64,000 nt of DNA from Massilia sp. Se16.2.3 (GCF_014171595.1 NZ_CP050451.1:2046001-2110000); one strand, 5' to 3'. Shown: positions 49,997 to 60,136, counted from the first letter of the stretch. The notes: generated from the letters alone by a model not told the origin. Numbers and translations: made by a program.

Positions 49997-51952
49997 ATGA
50001 TCCGCCGTCCTCTCTCCCTCCTGGCACTCAGCCTGGCCTTTGCCTTCGGCGCCACTCCCGGCGCCCAGGCCGCCACCTCGACGGACGGGGCGGCGGATGC
50101 GCCCGCTCAAAAGCGCAACCTGCGCGAGACCTACACCAAGCACGAATACCAGATCCCGATGCGCGACGGCGTCAAGCTGTTCACCACCGTCTATGTGCCC
50201 AAGGATGCCTCGCGTCCGTATCCCTTCCTGATGACGCGCACGCCCTACAGCGCCGGCGTGTTTGCACAGGGCGAGCTGCACTACGGTGTCGACTGGTTCC
50301 CGGAGTCCATCGGCCCTTCGCGCGAGCTGGAAGATGCCGGCTATATCTTCGTCAAGCAGGACGTGCGCGGGCGCTACATGTCGGAAGGGAAGTGGCAGGA
50401 GATGACGCCGCACGGTAAAGCCAAGCTGGCCGCCGGCGAAGGCGAGGAAAGCCGCGACATGTACGACACCGTCGAATGGCTGCTCAAGCACGTGCCGAAC
50501 AACAACGGCAAGGTCGGCATCCACGGCATCAGTTATCCCGGCTTCTATACCTCCGCCAGCATCATCGACTCGCACCCGGCCATCAAGGCGGCCTCGCCGC
50601 AGGCGCCGGTCACCGACCTCTACATGGGCGACGATTCCTACCACGGCGGCGCCTTCATGCTGGCTGCGAACTTCGATTTCTACGCCGCCTTCACCTCGCG
50701 CCCGAATCCGACGCCGCTGCCGAAAACGCGCGACAGTTTCGACTACGGCGACACCGATGCGTACGATTTCTTTCTCAAGCACCTGACGCTGTCGAACATC
50801 CTCGGCACCATGACGGACGAACAGCGTCTGCTCCTCGTGCCCACCATCGAGCATGACACCTATGACGAGTTCTGGACCTCACGCGCCATCGGTCCGCGCC
50901 TGAAGAACGTCAAGCCGGCGGTGCTGACCGTTGGCGGCTGGTTTGACGCGGAAGACCCGCAGGGTCCGTTCACGACCTATGCTTCCATCGAAAAGCTCAA
51001 CCCAGGCACGACCAATGGCCTGGTGATGGGACCCTGGGTGCACGGCGGCTGGGCGCGTGGGGAGGGCGCACGCCTCGGACACGTCAGTTTCGACAGCAAG
51101 ACCTCGGAGTACTTCCGCCGCGAGTTGCAGTTCCCGTTTTTCGAACAGCACCTGAAAGGCGTCAAGCCGGCGAACCCGGTCGCCGAGGTCACGGCCTTCG
51201 AGACCGGCAGCAACGTCTGGCGCCGCTACACGGCCTGGCCGCCGGTGCAGGCCAAGCCACGCACGCTGTACTTCGGTGCCGACGGCAAGCTGGGCTGGAC
51301 GCAGCCCGCGGCAGCTGGCACCGCTTTCGACGAATACGTGGCCGACCCGAAAAAGCCGGTGCCCTATATTGCCTATCCAGCCACCGGCGTGCCGCAGGAA
51401 TACATGGTCTCGGACCAGCGTTTCGCCGCCAAGCGGCCCGACGTGCTGGTCTACCAGAGCGAAGTGCTGGAGGAGGACGTGACGATCGTCGGAGGAGTGA
51501 CGCCGAAACTGTTCGTCTCGACCACGGGCACGGACGCCGACTGGGTGGTGAAGCTGATCGACGTCTATCCGGCGTCCTACCCGGAGGCGCCCGCTGGAGC
51601 CCACGGTGCCGACCCGGGCGTGCCCGCGCTGGCGCTGGGCGGTTTCCAGCAGCTGGTGCGCGGCAACCCGCTGCGCGGCAAGTTCCGTAACGGGTTCGCC
51701 AAGCCGCAACCATTCACGCCGGGCAAGGTCGAGGCGCTGGATTTCGACATCGGCCAGGTCAACCACACCTTCCGCCGCGGCCACCGCATCATGGTGCAGG
51801 TGCAGAGTTCGTGGTTCCCGCTGGTGGACCTGAACCCGCAGACGTTTACCCACATCCCGAAGGCGAAGCCGGAAGATTTCGTCAAGGCGACCCAGCGTGT
51901 GTACCGCGCGCCGGGCACCGCGTCGGGCTTGCAGGTGATGGTGATGCCATAA
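49997..51952 (+). CDS. CocE/NonD-family hydrolase (X-Pro dipeptidyl-peptidase-like)
   Basis: A 651-residue exported alpha/beta-hydrolase. Signal peptide to AQAA (~27). The hydrolase has REYxx-type start YQIPMRDGVKLFTTVY, DVRGRYMSEG, and the nucleophile elbow GIHGISYPGFYTS (GxSYxG). The Xaa-Pro C-terminal beta-sandwich ends FRRGHRIMVQVQSSWFPL. Family members hydrolyse esters, amides or cocaine-like substrates; the substrate here is unknown. A REP repeat follows. Confidence 0.88.
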   Translation: MIRRPLSLLALSLAFAFGATPGAQAATSTDGAADAPAQKRNLRETYTKHEYQIPMRDGVKLFTTVYVPKDASRPYPFLMTRTPYSAGVFAQGELHYGVDWFPESIGPSRELEDAGYIFVKQDVRGRYMSEGKWQEMTPHGKAKLAAGEGEESRDMYDTVEWLLKHVPNNNGKVGIHGISYPGFYTSASIIDSHPAIKAASPQAPVTDLYMGDDSYHGGAFMLAANFDFYAAFTSRPNPTPLPKTRDSFDYGDTDAYDFFLKHLTLSNILGTMTDEQRLLLVPTIEHDTYDEFWTSRAIGPRLKNVKPAVLTVGGWFDAEDPQGPFTTYASIEKLNPGTTNGLVMGPWVHGGWARGEGARLGHVSFDSKTSEYFRRELQFPFFEQHLKGVKPANPVAEVTAFETGSNVWRRYTAWPPVQAKPRTLYFGADGKLGWTQPAAAGTAFDEYVADPKKPVPYIAYPATGVPQEYMVSDQRFAAKRPDVLVYQSEVLEEDVTIVGGVTPKLFVSTTGTDADWVVKLIDVYPASYPEAPAGAHGADPGVPALALGGFQQLVRGNPLRGKFRNGFAKPQPFTPGKVEALDFDIGQVNHTFRRGHRIMVQVQSSWFPLVDLNPQTFTHIPKAKPEDFVKATQRVYRAPGTASGLQVMVMP

Positions 51953-52019
51953 CCGGGTAGATGGACGGCTGCCAGGGCGGCAATAGGTCGTTCGATGTAC
52001 GCCGCTACATGCTGCACGC

Positions 52020-52234
52020 CGTAGGGTAGGCGGCTCCACCCGCAACACTTCCGCAGACGCGGCGCCTGCGCCGCCTACGCGTTCAAACCCGCGCGATCAG
52101 CCCCAACGCGCTTGAACGAAGGGCTCGAACGAATGGCCCGAACGGCAGCGCGAATGAGCCGCCGTGGGTTGAACGCGTAGGCGGCGCGTGCAGTGGCGCA
52201 ACGCATCGGGCGCGATGGAGCCGCCTACCCTACG
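52020..52234. repeat. REP/BIME-like inverted repeat
   Basis: CGTAGGGTAGGCGGCTCCACC on the left and GGAGCCGCCTACCCTACG on the right are inverted repeats with a ~175-base GC-rich core containing CGCCTACGCGTTCAA and its complement. Same family as the other elements with AGG in place of TGG. Confidence 0.75.
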
Positions 52235-52694
52235 CTCCGATCCAGGGCAGGCCAGCCTTGCACCAGCCGCCAATCGTCTTGCGATGCCCCTCTGCATCGC
52301 GGTCGCCCTCGAAACCCTCCAGGATGTCGTAGGACTGCGCATAGCCAAGCTCCGTGGCCACCCGTGCGCTGTGGCGCGAGCGCACGCCCGAGCGGCACAG
52401 GAACAGCAATACCTCGTCCTTGCCCGCCACCTGCCCCAGCTGCTCGCTGAACTGCGGATTCGGCTGGCCGCCCGGGTAGGTGGCCCATTGCACGGCCACG
52501 TGCTGCGCCTCGGAAACCGAGGCGACGCGTCCAACCCAGTCGCGTTCGGCATTCGTGCGCACGTCGACGATCTTCACCTTCGGATCGCTTTGCAGCAGCG
52601 TGAACGCCTCGCGCGGCGTGACGGCACCGGCGTAGGGCTGGCCCGGCGCGCGGGTGCGCGCACTGGCGAGGATGTCTTCGGTCGTGCTCATCAT
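52230..52694 (-). CDS. Rhodanese-like domain protein
   Basis: A 154-residue cytoplasmic protein. The rhodanese domain spans ~25-145 with VKIVDVRTNAERDWVG and the active-site loop LLFLCRSGVRSRHSA; the cysteine is present, so sulphur transfer is possible. Tandem ATGs (52694, 52691) follow AAAGGGAA. It is divergent from glnA, and its 3' end runs a few bases into the REP repeat. Biological donor and acceptor unknown. Confidence 0.88.
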   Translation of the reverse strand: MMSTTEDILASARTRAPGQPYAGAVTPREAFTLLQSDPKVKIVDVRTNAERDWVGRVASVSEAQHVAVQWATYPGGQPNPQFSEQLGQVAGKDEVLLFLCRSGVRSRHSARVATELGYAQSYDILEGFEGDRDAEGHRKTIGGWCKAGLPWIGA

Positions 52695-52756
52695 TATTCC
52701 CTTTGATTAATTCGACTGCACCAGGATGGCGCCAGCCTTGCCGAAAAAGTGCGTTT

Positions 52757-52802
52757 TGCACCATCATGGTGCAATAAGGATAAAATGCACCATGATGGTG
52801 CG
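52757..52802 (+). promoter_or_regulatory. Two NtrC binding sites (enhancer) of glnA
   Basis: TGCACCATCATGGTGCA (52757-52773) and TGCACCATGATGGTGCG (52786-52802) match the NtrC consensus TGCACCA-N3-TGGTGCA almost perfectly. They lie 29 bases apart centre to centre, about three helical turns. Placed ~115-155 bases upstream of the sigma-54 promoter, they fit NtrC-activated glnA, and ntrC itself is 3 kb downstream. Confidence 0.88.
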
Positions 52803-52912
52803 CCGCGCACCAATTGCCCGCACGCTTGCCGCAAGGCCTGTCGTCGGAGATTTTATGGTTAAACTCTCGGGTTGCCAAAGAACGAATGCGCATTTGTTCA
52901 TGACAGGGAAGC

Positions 52913-52928
52913 TGGCATGGTTCCTGCA
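52913..52928 (+). promoter_or_regulatory. Sigma-54 promoter of glnA
   Basis: TGGCATGGTTCCTGCA has GG at -24 and GC at -12 with the required 12-base spacing. It is followed ~80 bases later by glnA. Confidence 0.85.
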
Positions 52929-53010
52929 TTAGTTCCTTGCAAGATTGTCGCACCGGCTGACGGGACAGCGCCCTCGCTGCGCGACACACCATTTTAATTA
53001 GGAGAAACGC

Positions 53011-54426
53011 ATGGCAAAGACCGCCGCAGATGTGATGCAGATGGTGAAGGACAACGAAGTCAAGTTCGTTGATTTCCGCTTCGCGGATACCCGTGGTAAA
53101 GAGCAGCACGTCACCGTTCCTGTGTCGCACTTCGACCTCGACAAATTCGAGTCGGGCCACGCGTTCGACGGTTCCTCGATCGCCGGCTGGAAGGGCATCG
53201 AGGCATCGGACATGATCCTGATGCCGGACCCGAACACCGCCAACCTCGACCCGTTCATGGAAGAGACCACCCTGTTCATGCAGTGCGACGTGATCGAACC
53301 GTCGGACGGCAAGGGCTACGACCGCGACCCGCGCTCGATCGCCAAGCGCGCCGAAGCCTACCTGAAGTCCACCGGCCTGGGCGACACCGCCTTCTTCGGT
53401 CCGGAACCTGAATTCTTCATCTTCGACGGCATCCGCTGGAAAGTCGACATGTCGGGCTGCTTCGTGAAGATCGATTCCGAAGAAGCCTCCTGGTCGACCG
53501 ACGCCAAGATCGAAGGCGGCAACAGCGGCCATCGTCCAGGCGTGAAGGGCGGCTACTTCCCGGTCCCGCCGGTCGATAGCTTCCAGGACATGCGTTCGGA
53601 AATGTGCCTGATCCTCGAATCGCTCGGCATCCCGGTCGAAGTGCACCACCACGAAGTGGCCGGCGCCGGCCAGAACGAAATCGGCACCCGCTTCTCGACC
53701 CTGGTCGAGCGCGCCGACTGGACCCAGAACATGAAGTACGTGATCTGGAACGTCGCCCACAGCTACGGCAAGACCGCCACCTTCATGCCGAAACCGATGG
53801 CCGGCGACAATGGCTCGGGCATGCACGTGCACCAGTCGATCTGGAAGGAAGGCAAGAACCTGTTCGCGGGCGACGGCTATGCCGGCCTGTCGGAAACGGC
53901 CCTGTTCTACATCGGCGGCATCATCAAGCACGCCAAGGCCCTGAACGCGATCACCAACCCGGGCACCAACTCGTACAAGCGCCTGGTGCCGGGCTACGAA
54001 GCCCCGGTGAAGCTGGCCTACTCGGCCCGTAACCGCTCGGCCTCGATCCGCATTCCGCACGTGGCCAACCCGAAGGGCCGCCGCATCGAAGTGCGCTTCC
54101 CGGACCCGCTGGCCAACGTCTACCTGTGCTTCGCCGCGCTGCTGATGGCGGGCCTGGACGGTATCCAGAACAAGATCCACCCGGGCGAAGCGGCGTCGAA
54201 AGACCTGTACCACCTGCCGCCGGAAGAAGACAAGCTGATCCCGACCGTCTGCGCCTCGCTGGAAGAAGCGCTCGACGCCCTGAACGCGGACCGCGAGTTC
54301 CTGATCCGCGGCGGCGTCTTCAGCGACAGCATGATCGACGCCTACATCGACCTGAAGATGCAGGAAGTGCAGCGCATGCGCATGACGCCGCACCCGGCCG
54401 AATTCGACATGTACTACTCGTCGTAA
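53011..54426 (+). CDS. glnA: Glutamine synthetase type I
   Basis: A 471-residue GS-I. The start [15 protein letters not shown] follows AGGAG. Conserved features include [29 protein letters not shown] and the adenylylation-loop sequence [10 protein letters not shown] near residue 400, whose Tyr is the target of GlnE. It condenses ammonia and glutamate with ATP. Nitrogen-regulated transcription is evident from two NtrC sites and a sigma-54 promoter. A clean terminator follows. Confidence 0.98.
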   Translation: MAKTAADVMQMVKDNEVKFVDFRFADTRGKEQHVTVPVSHFDLDKFESGHAFDGSSIAGWKGIEASDMILMPDPNTANLDPFMEETTLFMQCDVIEPSDGKGYDRDPRSIAKRAEAYLKSTGLGDTAFFGPEPEFFIFDGIRWKVDMSGCFVKIDSEEASWSTDAKIEGGNSGHRPGVKGGYFPVPPVDSFQDMRSEMCLILESLGIPVEVHHHEVAGAGQNEIGTRFSTLVERADWTQNMKYVIWNVAHSYGKTATFMPKPMAGDNGSGMHVHQSIWKEGKNLFAGDGYAGLSETALFYIGGIIKHAKALNAITNPGTNSYKRLVPGYEAPVKLAYSARNRSASIRIPHVANPKGRRIEVRFPDPLANVYLCFAALLMAGLDGIQNKIHPGEAASKDLYHLPPEEDKLIPTVCASLEEALDALNADREFLIRGGVFSDSMIDAYIDLKMQEVQRMRMTPHPAEFDMYYSS

Positions 54427-54480
54427 GCAGATAGCTCCACTGTTGCAATACGGCATCAGAAGCTGTAAGCACAGGTAACA

Positions 54481-54516
54481 AACGCGGGGAGGGCCATTGG
54501 CTTTCCCCGCGTTTTT
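54481..54516 (+). terminator. Terminator of glnA
   Basis: AACGCGGGGA-loop-TCCCCGCGTT followed by a T-run, about 55 bases after the glnA stop. Confidence 0.9.
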
Positions 54517-54578
54517 ATGTGGATGCGGTATATTCGGGCTCAACTCCACCTTGCACGCCCTGCGTGCCGCTTTTACCG

Positions 54579-55093
54579 ATGCGAATGATAACGTTTGGTT
54601 TTCGCCATGGCGCCGCGCTGCTAGCAGGCGTGCTCGCGCTGCAGTTCCCGGCCCAGGCCCAGGTCTACCGTTGCACCGATGCGAGCGGAAACAAGCTGTA
54701 CACGGACACGAAAAAAGGCAATTGCGAGCTGCTCGATACCGGCCCGGCATTGCCGCGTCCGGTGGCGGCCTCGCCCATGATTCCCTCGGCACGCCCGACC
54801 AGCCCGGCGCCGGCTGCCGCCGCATCGAGCCCGACCAACTTCCCCGGGTCGACAGCTCGCAGCAGCGCGCCTGCGACGACGATCGCCGCGGCATCCTCAC
54901 CGAGGAACTGCGCGCCGAAGAGAAGAAGCTGGCCGACCTGAAGCAGTCCTTCAACAATGGCGAACCCGAGCGCCAGGGCAACGAGCGCAACTTCGTCAAG
55001 TACCGTGAGCGCGTCGTCCAGATGCGCGACGACATCAGCCGCACCGAGCGCAACATCGAGGCGCTGCGGCGCGAAATCGCCAACATCCGATGA
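54579..55093 (+). CDS. DUF4124-domain exported protein, frame interrupted
   Basis: The signal peptide MRMITFGFRHGAALLAGVLA... ends AQA, followed by the DUF4124 start VYRCTDASGNKLYTD. An Ala/Pro-rich linker leads to a coiled coil (EELRAEEKKLADLKQSF, RERVVQMRDDISRTERNIEALRREIA). One C seems missing near 54846 (TTCCCCGGGTCG), so the coiled coil is in another frame; joined length ~171 residues. A DUF4124 gene between glnA and ntrB is, from memory, usual in Oxalobacteraceae. Its stop overlaps the ntrB start (ATGA). Confidence 0.78.
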
Positions 55094-56205
55094 CGGAACC
55101 CGACAGCGCGGCCCAGGCCCCGCAGCCGGGCCCGCCATCGACACAGCCAGCCTCCGGGTTCGCCGGCCTCGAGCTGCTGGCCTCGAGCGTGCTGCTGGTC
55201 GATGCCCACGACCGCGTGCGCTACGCCAACCCGGCGGCCGAGAACATGCTCGACGCCTCGCTCAAGTCGCTCTCGCGCCAGACCCTGGCGGCGCTGTTCT
55301 CCAACGGCGACGAGCTCGCTGCCCTCTGCGGCCAGACCCGCGCCCACCAGTATGCCGACCTGCGCCAGGACCTGGCGCTCGAGCGCCCCGGGCGCGAAAC
55401 CCTCCACGTGCACAGCATCGCCAGTAGCCTGGACAACGGCGAGGTGCTGATCGAACTGCGCGAGAACGTCCAGCAGTTGAAACTCGATCGCGAGGAGCGC
55501 TTCCTCGACCAGAGCCAGGCCAACAAGGAACTCATCCGCAACCTGGCGCACGAGATCAAGAATCCGTTGGGCGGCATCCGTGGCGCGGCCCAGTTGCTCG
55601 AGCTGGAACTGCCGCCGCTGCACCTGGCCGAGCTGAAGGAATACACCCAGGTCATCATCAAGGAAGCCGACCGCCTGCAGACCCTGGTCGACCGCCTGCT
55701 GGCCCCGCACAGGAAGCCCCACATCGTCGGCGACGTCAACATCCACGAAGTGTGCGAGCGCGTGCGTAGTCTGGTGCTGGCCGAATTCCCCAACGGCCTG
55801 GCCATCCGGCGCGATTACGATGCCTCCATCCCCGAGTTCCGCGGCGACAAGGAGCAGCTGATCCAGGCCGTCCTGAACATCGTCCACAACGCCGCCCAGG
55901 CCCTGGGCACGCGCATCGCAGCTGGCGATGCCGAGATCGTGCTGCGCACGCGCGTCGCCCGCCAGGTGACGCTGGCCAAGGTCCGCTACGGGCTGGCATT
56001 AGACTTGCATATCATTGACAATGGACCGGGCATCGCACCCGAAATCCGCGACCGTATCTTCTACCCGCTGGTGTCGGGCAGGGATGGCGGCAGCGGCCTG
56101 GGCTTGACCCTGGCGCAAACCTTCGTGCAGCAGCACCTTGGGATGATCGAGTGCGAAAGCCGGCCTGGACTGACGGATTTCCGGATACTCCTGCCGCTGC
56201 ATTGA
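55090..56205 (+). CDS. glnL: Nitrogen regulation sensor histidine kinase NtrB (GlnL)
   Basis: A 371-residue cytoplasmic kinase. The PAS-like N-terminus (LLVDAHDRVRYANPAAENML) is followed by the H-box RNLAHEIKNPLGGIRGAAQ near residue 155 and ATPase boxes ending DNGPGIAPEIRDRIFYPLVSGRDGGSGLGLTL (short: DNGPGI, GSGLGL). It phosphorylates NtrC when nitrogen is limiting and is switched by PII. Coupled upstream to the DUF4124 gene. Confidence 0.95.
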   Translation: MTEPDSAAQAPQPGPPSTQPASGFAGLELLASSVLLVDAHDRVRYANPAAENMLDASLKSLSRQTLAALFSNGDELAALCGQTRAHQYADLRQDLALERPGRETLHVHSIASSLDNGEVLIELRENVQQLKLDREERFLDQSQANKELIRNLAHEIKNPLGGIRGAAQLLELELPPLHLAELKEYTQVIIKEADRLQTLVDRLLAPHRKPHIVGDVNIHEVCERVRSLVLAEFPNGLAIRRDYDASIPEFRGDKEQLIQAVLNIVHNAAQALGTRIAAGDAEIVLRTRVARQVTLAKVRYGLALDLHIIDNGPGIAPEIRDRIFYPLVSGRDGGSGLGLTLAQTFVQQHLGMIECESRPGLTDFRILLPLH

Positions 56206-56292
56206 GGCGGGCGGGTCCGCCGGGTCCACGATGAATCACAGCCCGCATGGCATTCCGAATGACCGGCGGGCAGGGCGGAAAGCAGGAAGCAC

Positions 56293-57744
56293 ATGAAACC
56301 AATCTGGATTGTCGACGACGACGCATCGATTCGCTGGGTGCTGGAAAAAGCACTGGCACGCGAGAGCCTGTCCACGCGCAGCTTCGCCAATGCGCGCGAG
56401 GCCCTGGCCGCCTTCGAGCACGAGACGCCGCAGGTGCTCGTGTCGGATATCCGCATGCCGGGCGAATCCGGCATCGACTTGCTGCAGGCGGTCAAGGAGA
56501 GGCATCCCGGCCTGCCGGTCATCATCATCACCGCCTTTTCCGACCTCGATTCGGCCGTCGCGTCCTTCCAGGGCGGGGCTTTCGATTACCTGGCGAAGCC
56601 CTTCGACATCGACAAGGCCGTCGCCCTGATCCGCCGCGCCCTCGAGGAAAGCCTGCGCGAGGCGAGCGTGGAAGCGGCGCCTGCCGAGACGCCCGAGATA
56701 CTCGGCCTGGCGCCGGCCATGCAGGAAGTCTTCCGCGCGATCGGCCGCCTGTCGCAATCGAACGTGACGGTCTTGATCACGGGCGAATCGGGCACTGGCA
56801 AGGAGCTCGTCGCACGCGCCCTGCACAAGCACAGCCCCCGTGCGCGGCAGCCTTTCATCGCCCTGAACACGGCCGCCATCCCGAAGGATTTGCTGGAGTC
56901 GGAACTGTTCGGCCACGAACGCGGGGCCTTCACGGGCGCGCAAGCCATGCGGCGCGGCCGCTTCGAGCAGGCCGAGGACGGTACCCTGTTCCTCGATGAA
57001 ATCGGCGACATGCCTTTCGATTTGCAGACGCGCCTTCTGCGCGTGCTCTCGGACGGCCACTTCTACCGCGTCGGCGGGCACCAGCCGGTGAAAGCCAACG
57101 TGCGCGTGATCGCCGCCACCCACCAGAACCTGGAGCAGCGCGTGCGCGACGGCCTGTTCCGCGAAGACCTGTATCACCGCCTGAACGTGATCCGCCTGCG
57201 CCTGCCCAGCCTGCGCGAGCGGGTGGAAGACATCCCGCTGCTGGTACGCCACTTCCTGGTGCAGAGCGCACACCAATTGGGCGTCGAACCGAAGCGCATG
57301 AGCGAGGCCGCGATGCGTTTCCTCAGCGGCCTGGAATTGCCGGGCAACGTGCGCCAGCTGGAAAACCTGTGCAACTGGATTACCGTGATGGCGCCCGGCC
57401 AGACGGTCGAGGTCAAGGACCTGCCGCGCGACCTGACGCAGGCGCCGCCGGTGGCCGCGGCATTGGCCGCATCCACGCCGGCGGAAGGCGCGCCGGTATC
57501 CCTGTCGGTGCCGCCCTCGCCGGACGGCTGGATCGGGTTGCTGGAACTGCAGGCGGCCAGCATGCTCAGCGCCGGCCAGTTCGAAGTGATGGACACGCTC
57601 GGCAAGCAGTTCGAATCGGCCCTGATCAAGACGGCACTGAAGCACACGCACGGCCGCAAGCACGACGCCGCCATGCGCCTGGGGATCGGCCGCAACACGA
57701 TCACGCGCAAGATCGTCGAACTGGGCATCGAAGGGGCGGAGTAG
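56293..57744 (+). CDS. glnG: Nitrogen regulation response regulator NtrC (GlnG)
   Basis: A 483-residue sigma-54 activator. The receiver domain MKPIWIVDDDASIRWVL has its phospho-acceptor Asp in VSDIRMPGESG. The AAA+ domain has Walker A GESGTGKE, GERGAFTGA-type loop (ERGAFTGAQ) and Walker B TLFLDEIGD. The Fis-type HTH at the end reads HDAAMRLGIGRNTITRKI. It binds the enhancer upstream of glnA. Confidence 0.96.
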   Translation: MKPIWIVDDDASIRWVLEKALARESLSTRSFANAREALAAFEHETPQVLVSDIRMPGESGIDLLQAVKERHPGLPVIIITAFSDLDSAVASFQGGAFDYLAKPFDIDKAVALIRRALEESLREASVEAAPAETPEILGLAPAMQEVFRAIGRLSQSNVTVLITGESGTGKELVARALHKHSPRARQPFIALNTAAIPKDLLESELFGHERGAFTGAQAMRRGRFEQAEDGTLFLDEIGDMPFDLQTRLLRVLSDGHFYRVGGHQPVKANVRVIAATHQNLEQRVRDGLFREDLYHRLNVIRLRLPSLRERVEDIPLLVRHFLVQSAHQLGVEPKRMSEAAMRFLSGLELPGNVRQLENLCNWITVMAPGQTVEVKDLPRDLTQAPPVAAALAASTPAEGAPVSLSVPPSPDGWIGLLELQAASMLSAGQFEVMDTLGKQFESALIKTALKHTHGRKHDAAMRLGIGRNTITRKIVELGIEGAE

Positions 57745-57771
57745 GGGGCGGCCCTGGCGTAGTGCTGATCC

Positions 57772-57927
57772 CGTAGGGTGGGCGCCCTGTGCCCACGCGG
57801 TCATATGAACCATGCCACGACGGCTCGCCGACGCCTCGCCGCTATGTTCTCGTCATCAAGGTTTTGCCGGAAGACACGTCGACGATCAAACGACGCAACG
57901 GCGTGGGCACGGGGCGCCCACCCTACG
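57772..57927. repeat. REP/BIME-like inverted repeat
   Basis: CGTAGGGTGGGCGCCCTGTG continuing to CCCACGCGG on the left, GCGTGGGCACGGGGCGCCCA then CCCTACG on the right. The arms differ from other copies yet still pair, so base changes have been compensated. Confidence 0.8.
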
Positions 57928-58030
57928 TGATCGCACGCGTTCAACCGGCGGATGTAGACACGCGAAGGCGGAAGAGGCCCGGTGAATGGTGTAAGCTCTC
58001 GCATCGCCGCCGACCCATCCACCGAACCAC

Positions 58031-58999
58031 ATGCTGATCAACTGCGTCGCCTACCAGGAAGGCAAGAAACTGTCCGATATCCCGGTCGAGGATATCAGCG
58101 AATACCTGAAACAACCCGACTGCTTCGTCTGGGTCGCGCTGCGCGACCCTGAGCCGGCCGAGCTGGCCGAGATGCAGCACGAATTCGACCTGCATGAACT
58201 GGCCGTGGAAGACGCCTCGCGCGGCCACCAGCGGCCCAAGCTCGAGGAATATGGCGACTCGGTGTTCACGGTCGTGCATACCGTGAACCTGAACGGGGAC
58301 GAGCTCTGCTCCGGCGAGGTGGCGATTTTCGCCGGCCTGAATTACGTGTTGTCGGTGCGGCGCGACTCCGCCCAGGGTTTCCTCGGCGTGCGGGCCCGTG
58401 CCGAGCGCCAGCCGCACCTCTTGAGGATGGGTTCGGGCTTCGTGCTGTACGCGCTGATGGACGCCGTCGTCGACCGCTACTTCCCCGTCGTCGACAAGCT
58501 CGAATCCGATCTCGAATCGATCGAGGACCGCATCTTCGGCGGCCAGGGCAACCAGCGCGACAACATCGAGCGCCTGTATGACCTCAAGCGCAACACCCTG
58601 GTGCTGCGCCACGCCGTGATCCCGCTGATGGATGCTGTCGGCCGCCTGCACGGCGGACGTGTGCCGCAACTGGCGATTGACACCCAGGACTACTTCCGCG
58701 ATATCCACGACCACCTGCTGCGCATCGCCGGCCGCCTCGATACCATCCGCGACACCATCGCCACCGCGATCCAGGTGACGCTGTCGATGGTCTCGATCGA
58801 GGAAAACGACATCAACAAGAAGCTCGCTGCCTATGCCGCTATCTTCGCGGTGTTTACGGCGTTTGCCGGCGTGTGGGGGATGAACTTCGAATTCATGCCG
58901 GAACTGAAGTGGCACTACGGTTACCCGACGGCCCTCGGCCTGATGGCCGGCGTGTCGGGCTATATGTATCGCCGCTTCAAAAAAGCCGGCTGGTTATAG
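58031..58999 (+). CDS. corA: CorA-family magnesium/cobalt transporter
   Basis: A 322-residue CorA. The cytoplasmic N-terminal domain (FVWVALRDPEPAEL, HELAVEDASRGHQRPK) is followed by a long helix, then two membrane helices with the selectivity motif GMN (VWGMNFEFMPEL) between them and the C-terminal end RRFKKAGWL. It forms a pentameric Mg/Co channel. Frame intact. Confidence 0.95.
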   Translation: MLINCVAYQEGKKLSDIPVEDISEYLKQPDCFVWVALRDPEPAELAEMQHEFDLHELAVEDASRGHQRPKLEEYGDSVFTVVHTVNLNGDELCSGEVAIFAGLNYVLSVRRDSAQGFLGVRARAERQPHLLRMGSGFVLYALMDAVVDRYFPVVDKLESDLESIEDRIFGGQGNQRDNIERLYDLKRNTLVLRHAVIPLMDAVGRLHGGRVPQLAIDTQDYFRDIHDHLLRIAGRLDTIRDTIATAIQVTLSMVSIEENDINKKLAAYAAIFAVFTAFAGVWGMNFEFMPELKWHYGYPTALGLMAGVSGYMYRRFKKAGWL

Positions 59000-59018
59000 A
59001 GGCTGTGCGCCCGATCGT

Positions 59019-59240
59019 GCGTGCGTTGAACGCGTGGGGTGAGCCGGGCTAAATGCCCGGCAAACGCGAAGCAGGCGCTCAAGGTGCAGGCGGATCGCGG
59101 TGTCGGGTGGAGCCGACCACCCTACGTCGTGCTGCGGCGGTTGCCGATCTCCGCCGCTGTATGCCGGAGGGCGTAGGGTGGACGGCTCCACCAGGGTATA
59201 CGATCGGCCCGCACCCTGAAAGCCGTCCACGCGTTCAACC
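59019..59240. repeat. REP/BIME-like repeat cluster
   Basis: Arms GGGTGGAGCCGACCACCCTACG (~59105-59126) and CGTAGGGTGGACGGCTCCACC (~59172-59192), flanked by GTGCGTTGAACGCGTGGGG and GCCGTCCACGCGTTCAACC. This looks like parts of two elements combined. Confidence 0.7.
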
Positions 59241-59266
59241 AGCGCGGATACTGCCGCGCAAGCGAT

Positions 59267-60133
59267 TCAAGCCCGTCCCGCCGTCGCCGCACTCCCCGCC
59301 GTGGCCACGATGATCAAGCCAATCGCCAGCCATTGCACGGTCGTGAGCATTTCGCCCAGCACGGTCCAACCGGCCAGCGCACCAATGGCCGGCCCGGCGC
59401 TGACCAGGATGCCGAATACGCGGCGCGGCAGGCGCGCCAGCGCCATCATCTCGAGCGAATACGGCAGGATGCTCGACAGCACAGCCACCGCCAGGCCGAT
59501 GGCCAGCACGTCTGGCGTCAACAGCACACTGCCGGCTTGCGCGAGGCCGACCGGCACGGCGAGGCAGGACGCCACCAGCATGCCCCAGGCCACCGCGTGG
59601 CCGCCGCGCAGGGTCGACACGCGCTTGCCGAACACGATGTACATCGCCCAGCAGACGGCGGCGGCGAGCGCCCAGGCCACACCGATCGGATCCAGGCCGG
59701 CCACGCCGGCGCGCAGCGGCAGCAGCAGCCACAGGCCGACGGCGGCGCAGGCCACCCAGGCGACGTCGCGGGGGCGGCGTGAGGACAGCAGCACCAGCGC
59801 CAGCGGGCCGGTGACCTCGATGGCGATCGCCACGCCGATCGGAATGCGGGCAAAGGCCGCGTAGATGGTCAGGTTCATGCAGCCGAGCATGAGGCCGTAG
59901 ACGAGCAGGTTGAACGCATCCGCGCGCGCAGGGCGCACGCGCCAGGGACGCCAAAATGCCGCCAGCAGGCAGGCCGCGAGCCCGACGCGCAGGGCGGTGA
60001 CGCCGGCGCTGCCGACCAGGGGGAACAGGGTCTTGGCAAAGGCGGCGCCGATGTTCACCGACACCATGGAACCGAGAATCGCCAGCCCCGGCAGCAGCGG
60101 GGCGGCGGTGCTCTGGGCGCCGGCGGACTGCAA
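59267..60133 (-). CDS. EamA-family exporter, RhtA-like
   Basis: A 288-residue protein with ten hydrophobic helices in two EamA repeats, opening GLAILGSMVSVNIGAAFAKTLFPLVG as RhtA (threonine/homoserine exporter) does. The likely start is TTG 60133, four bases after the stop of the upstream gene, so it is translationally coupled and weakly started. Substrate is by analogy only. Confidence 0.82.
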   Translation of the reverse strand: MQSAGAQSTAAPLLPGLAILGSMVSVNIGAAFAKTLFPLVGSAGVTALRVGLAACLLAAFWRPWRVRPARADAFNLLVYGLMLGCMNLTIYAAFARIPIGVAIAIEVTGPLALVLLSSRRPRDVAWVACAAVGLWLLLPLRAGVAGLDPIGVAWALAAAVCWAMYIVFGKRVSTLRGGHAVAWGMLVASCLAVPVGLAQAGSVLLTPDVLAIGLAVAVLSSILPYSLEMMALARLPRRVFGILVSAGPAIGALAGWTVLGEMLTTVQWLAIGLIIVATAGSAATAGRA

Positions 60134-60136
60134 GGA

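Noticed and set aside
52225..55887. 1,220-residue open frame on the minus strand across glnA and ntrB
   Set aside because: Shadow of glnA, DUF4124 and ntrB; runs through the NtrC sites and the glnA terminator.
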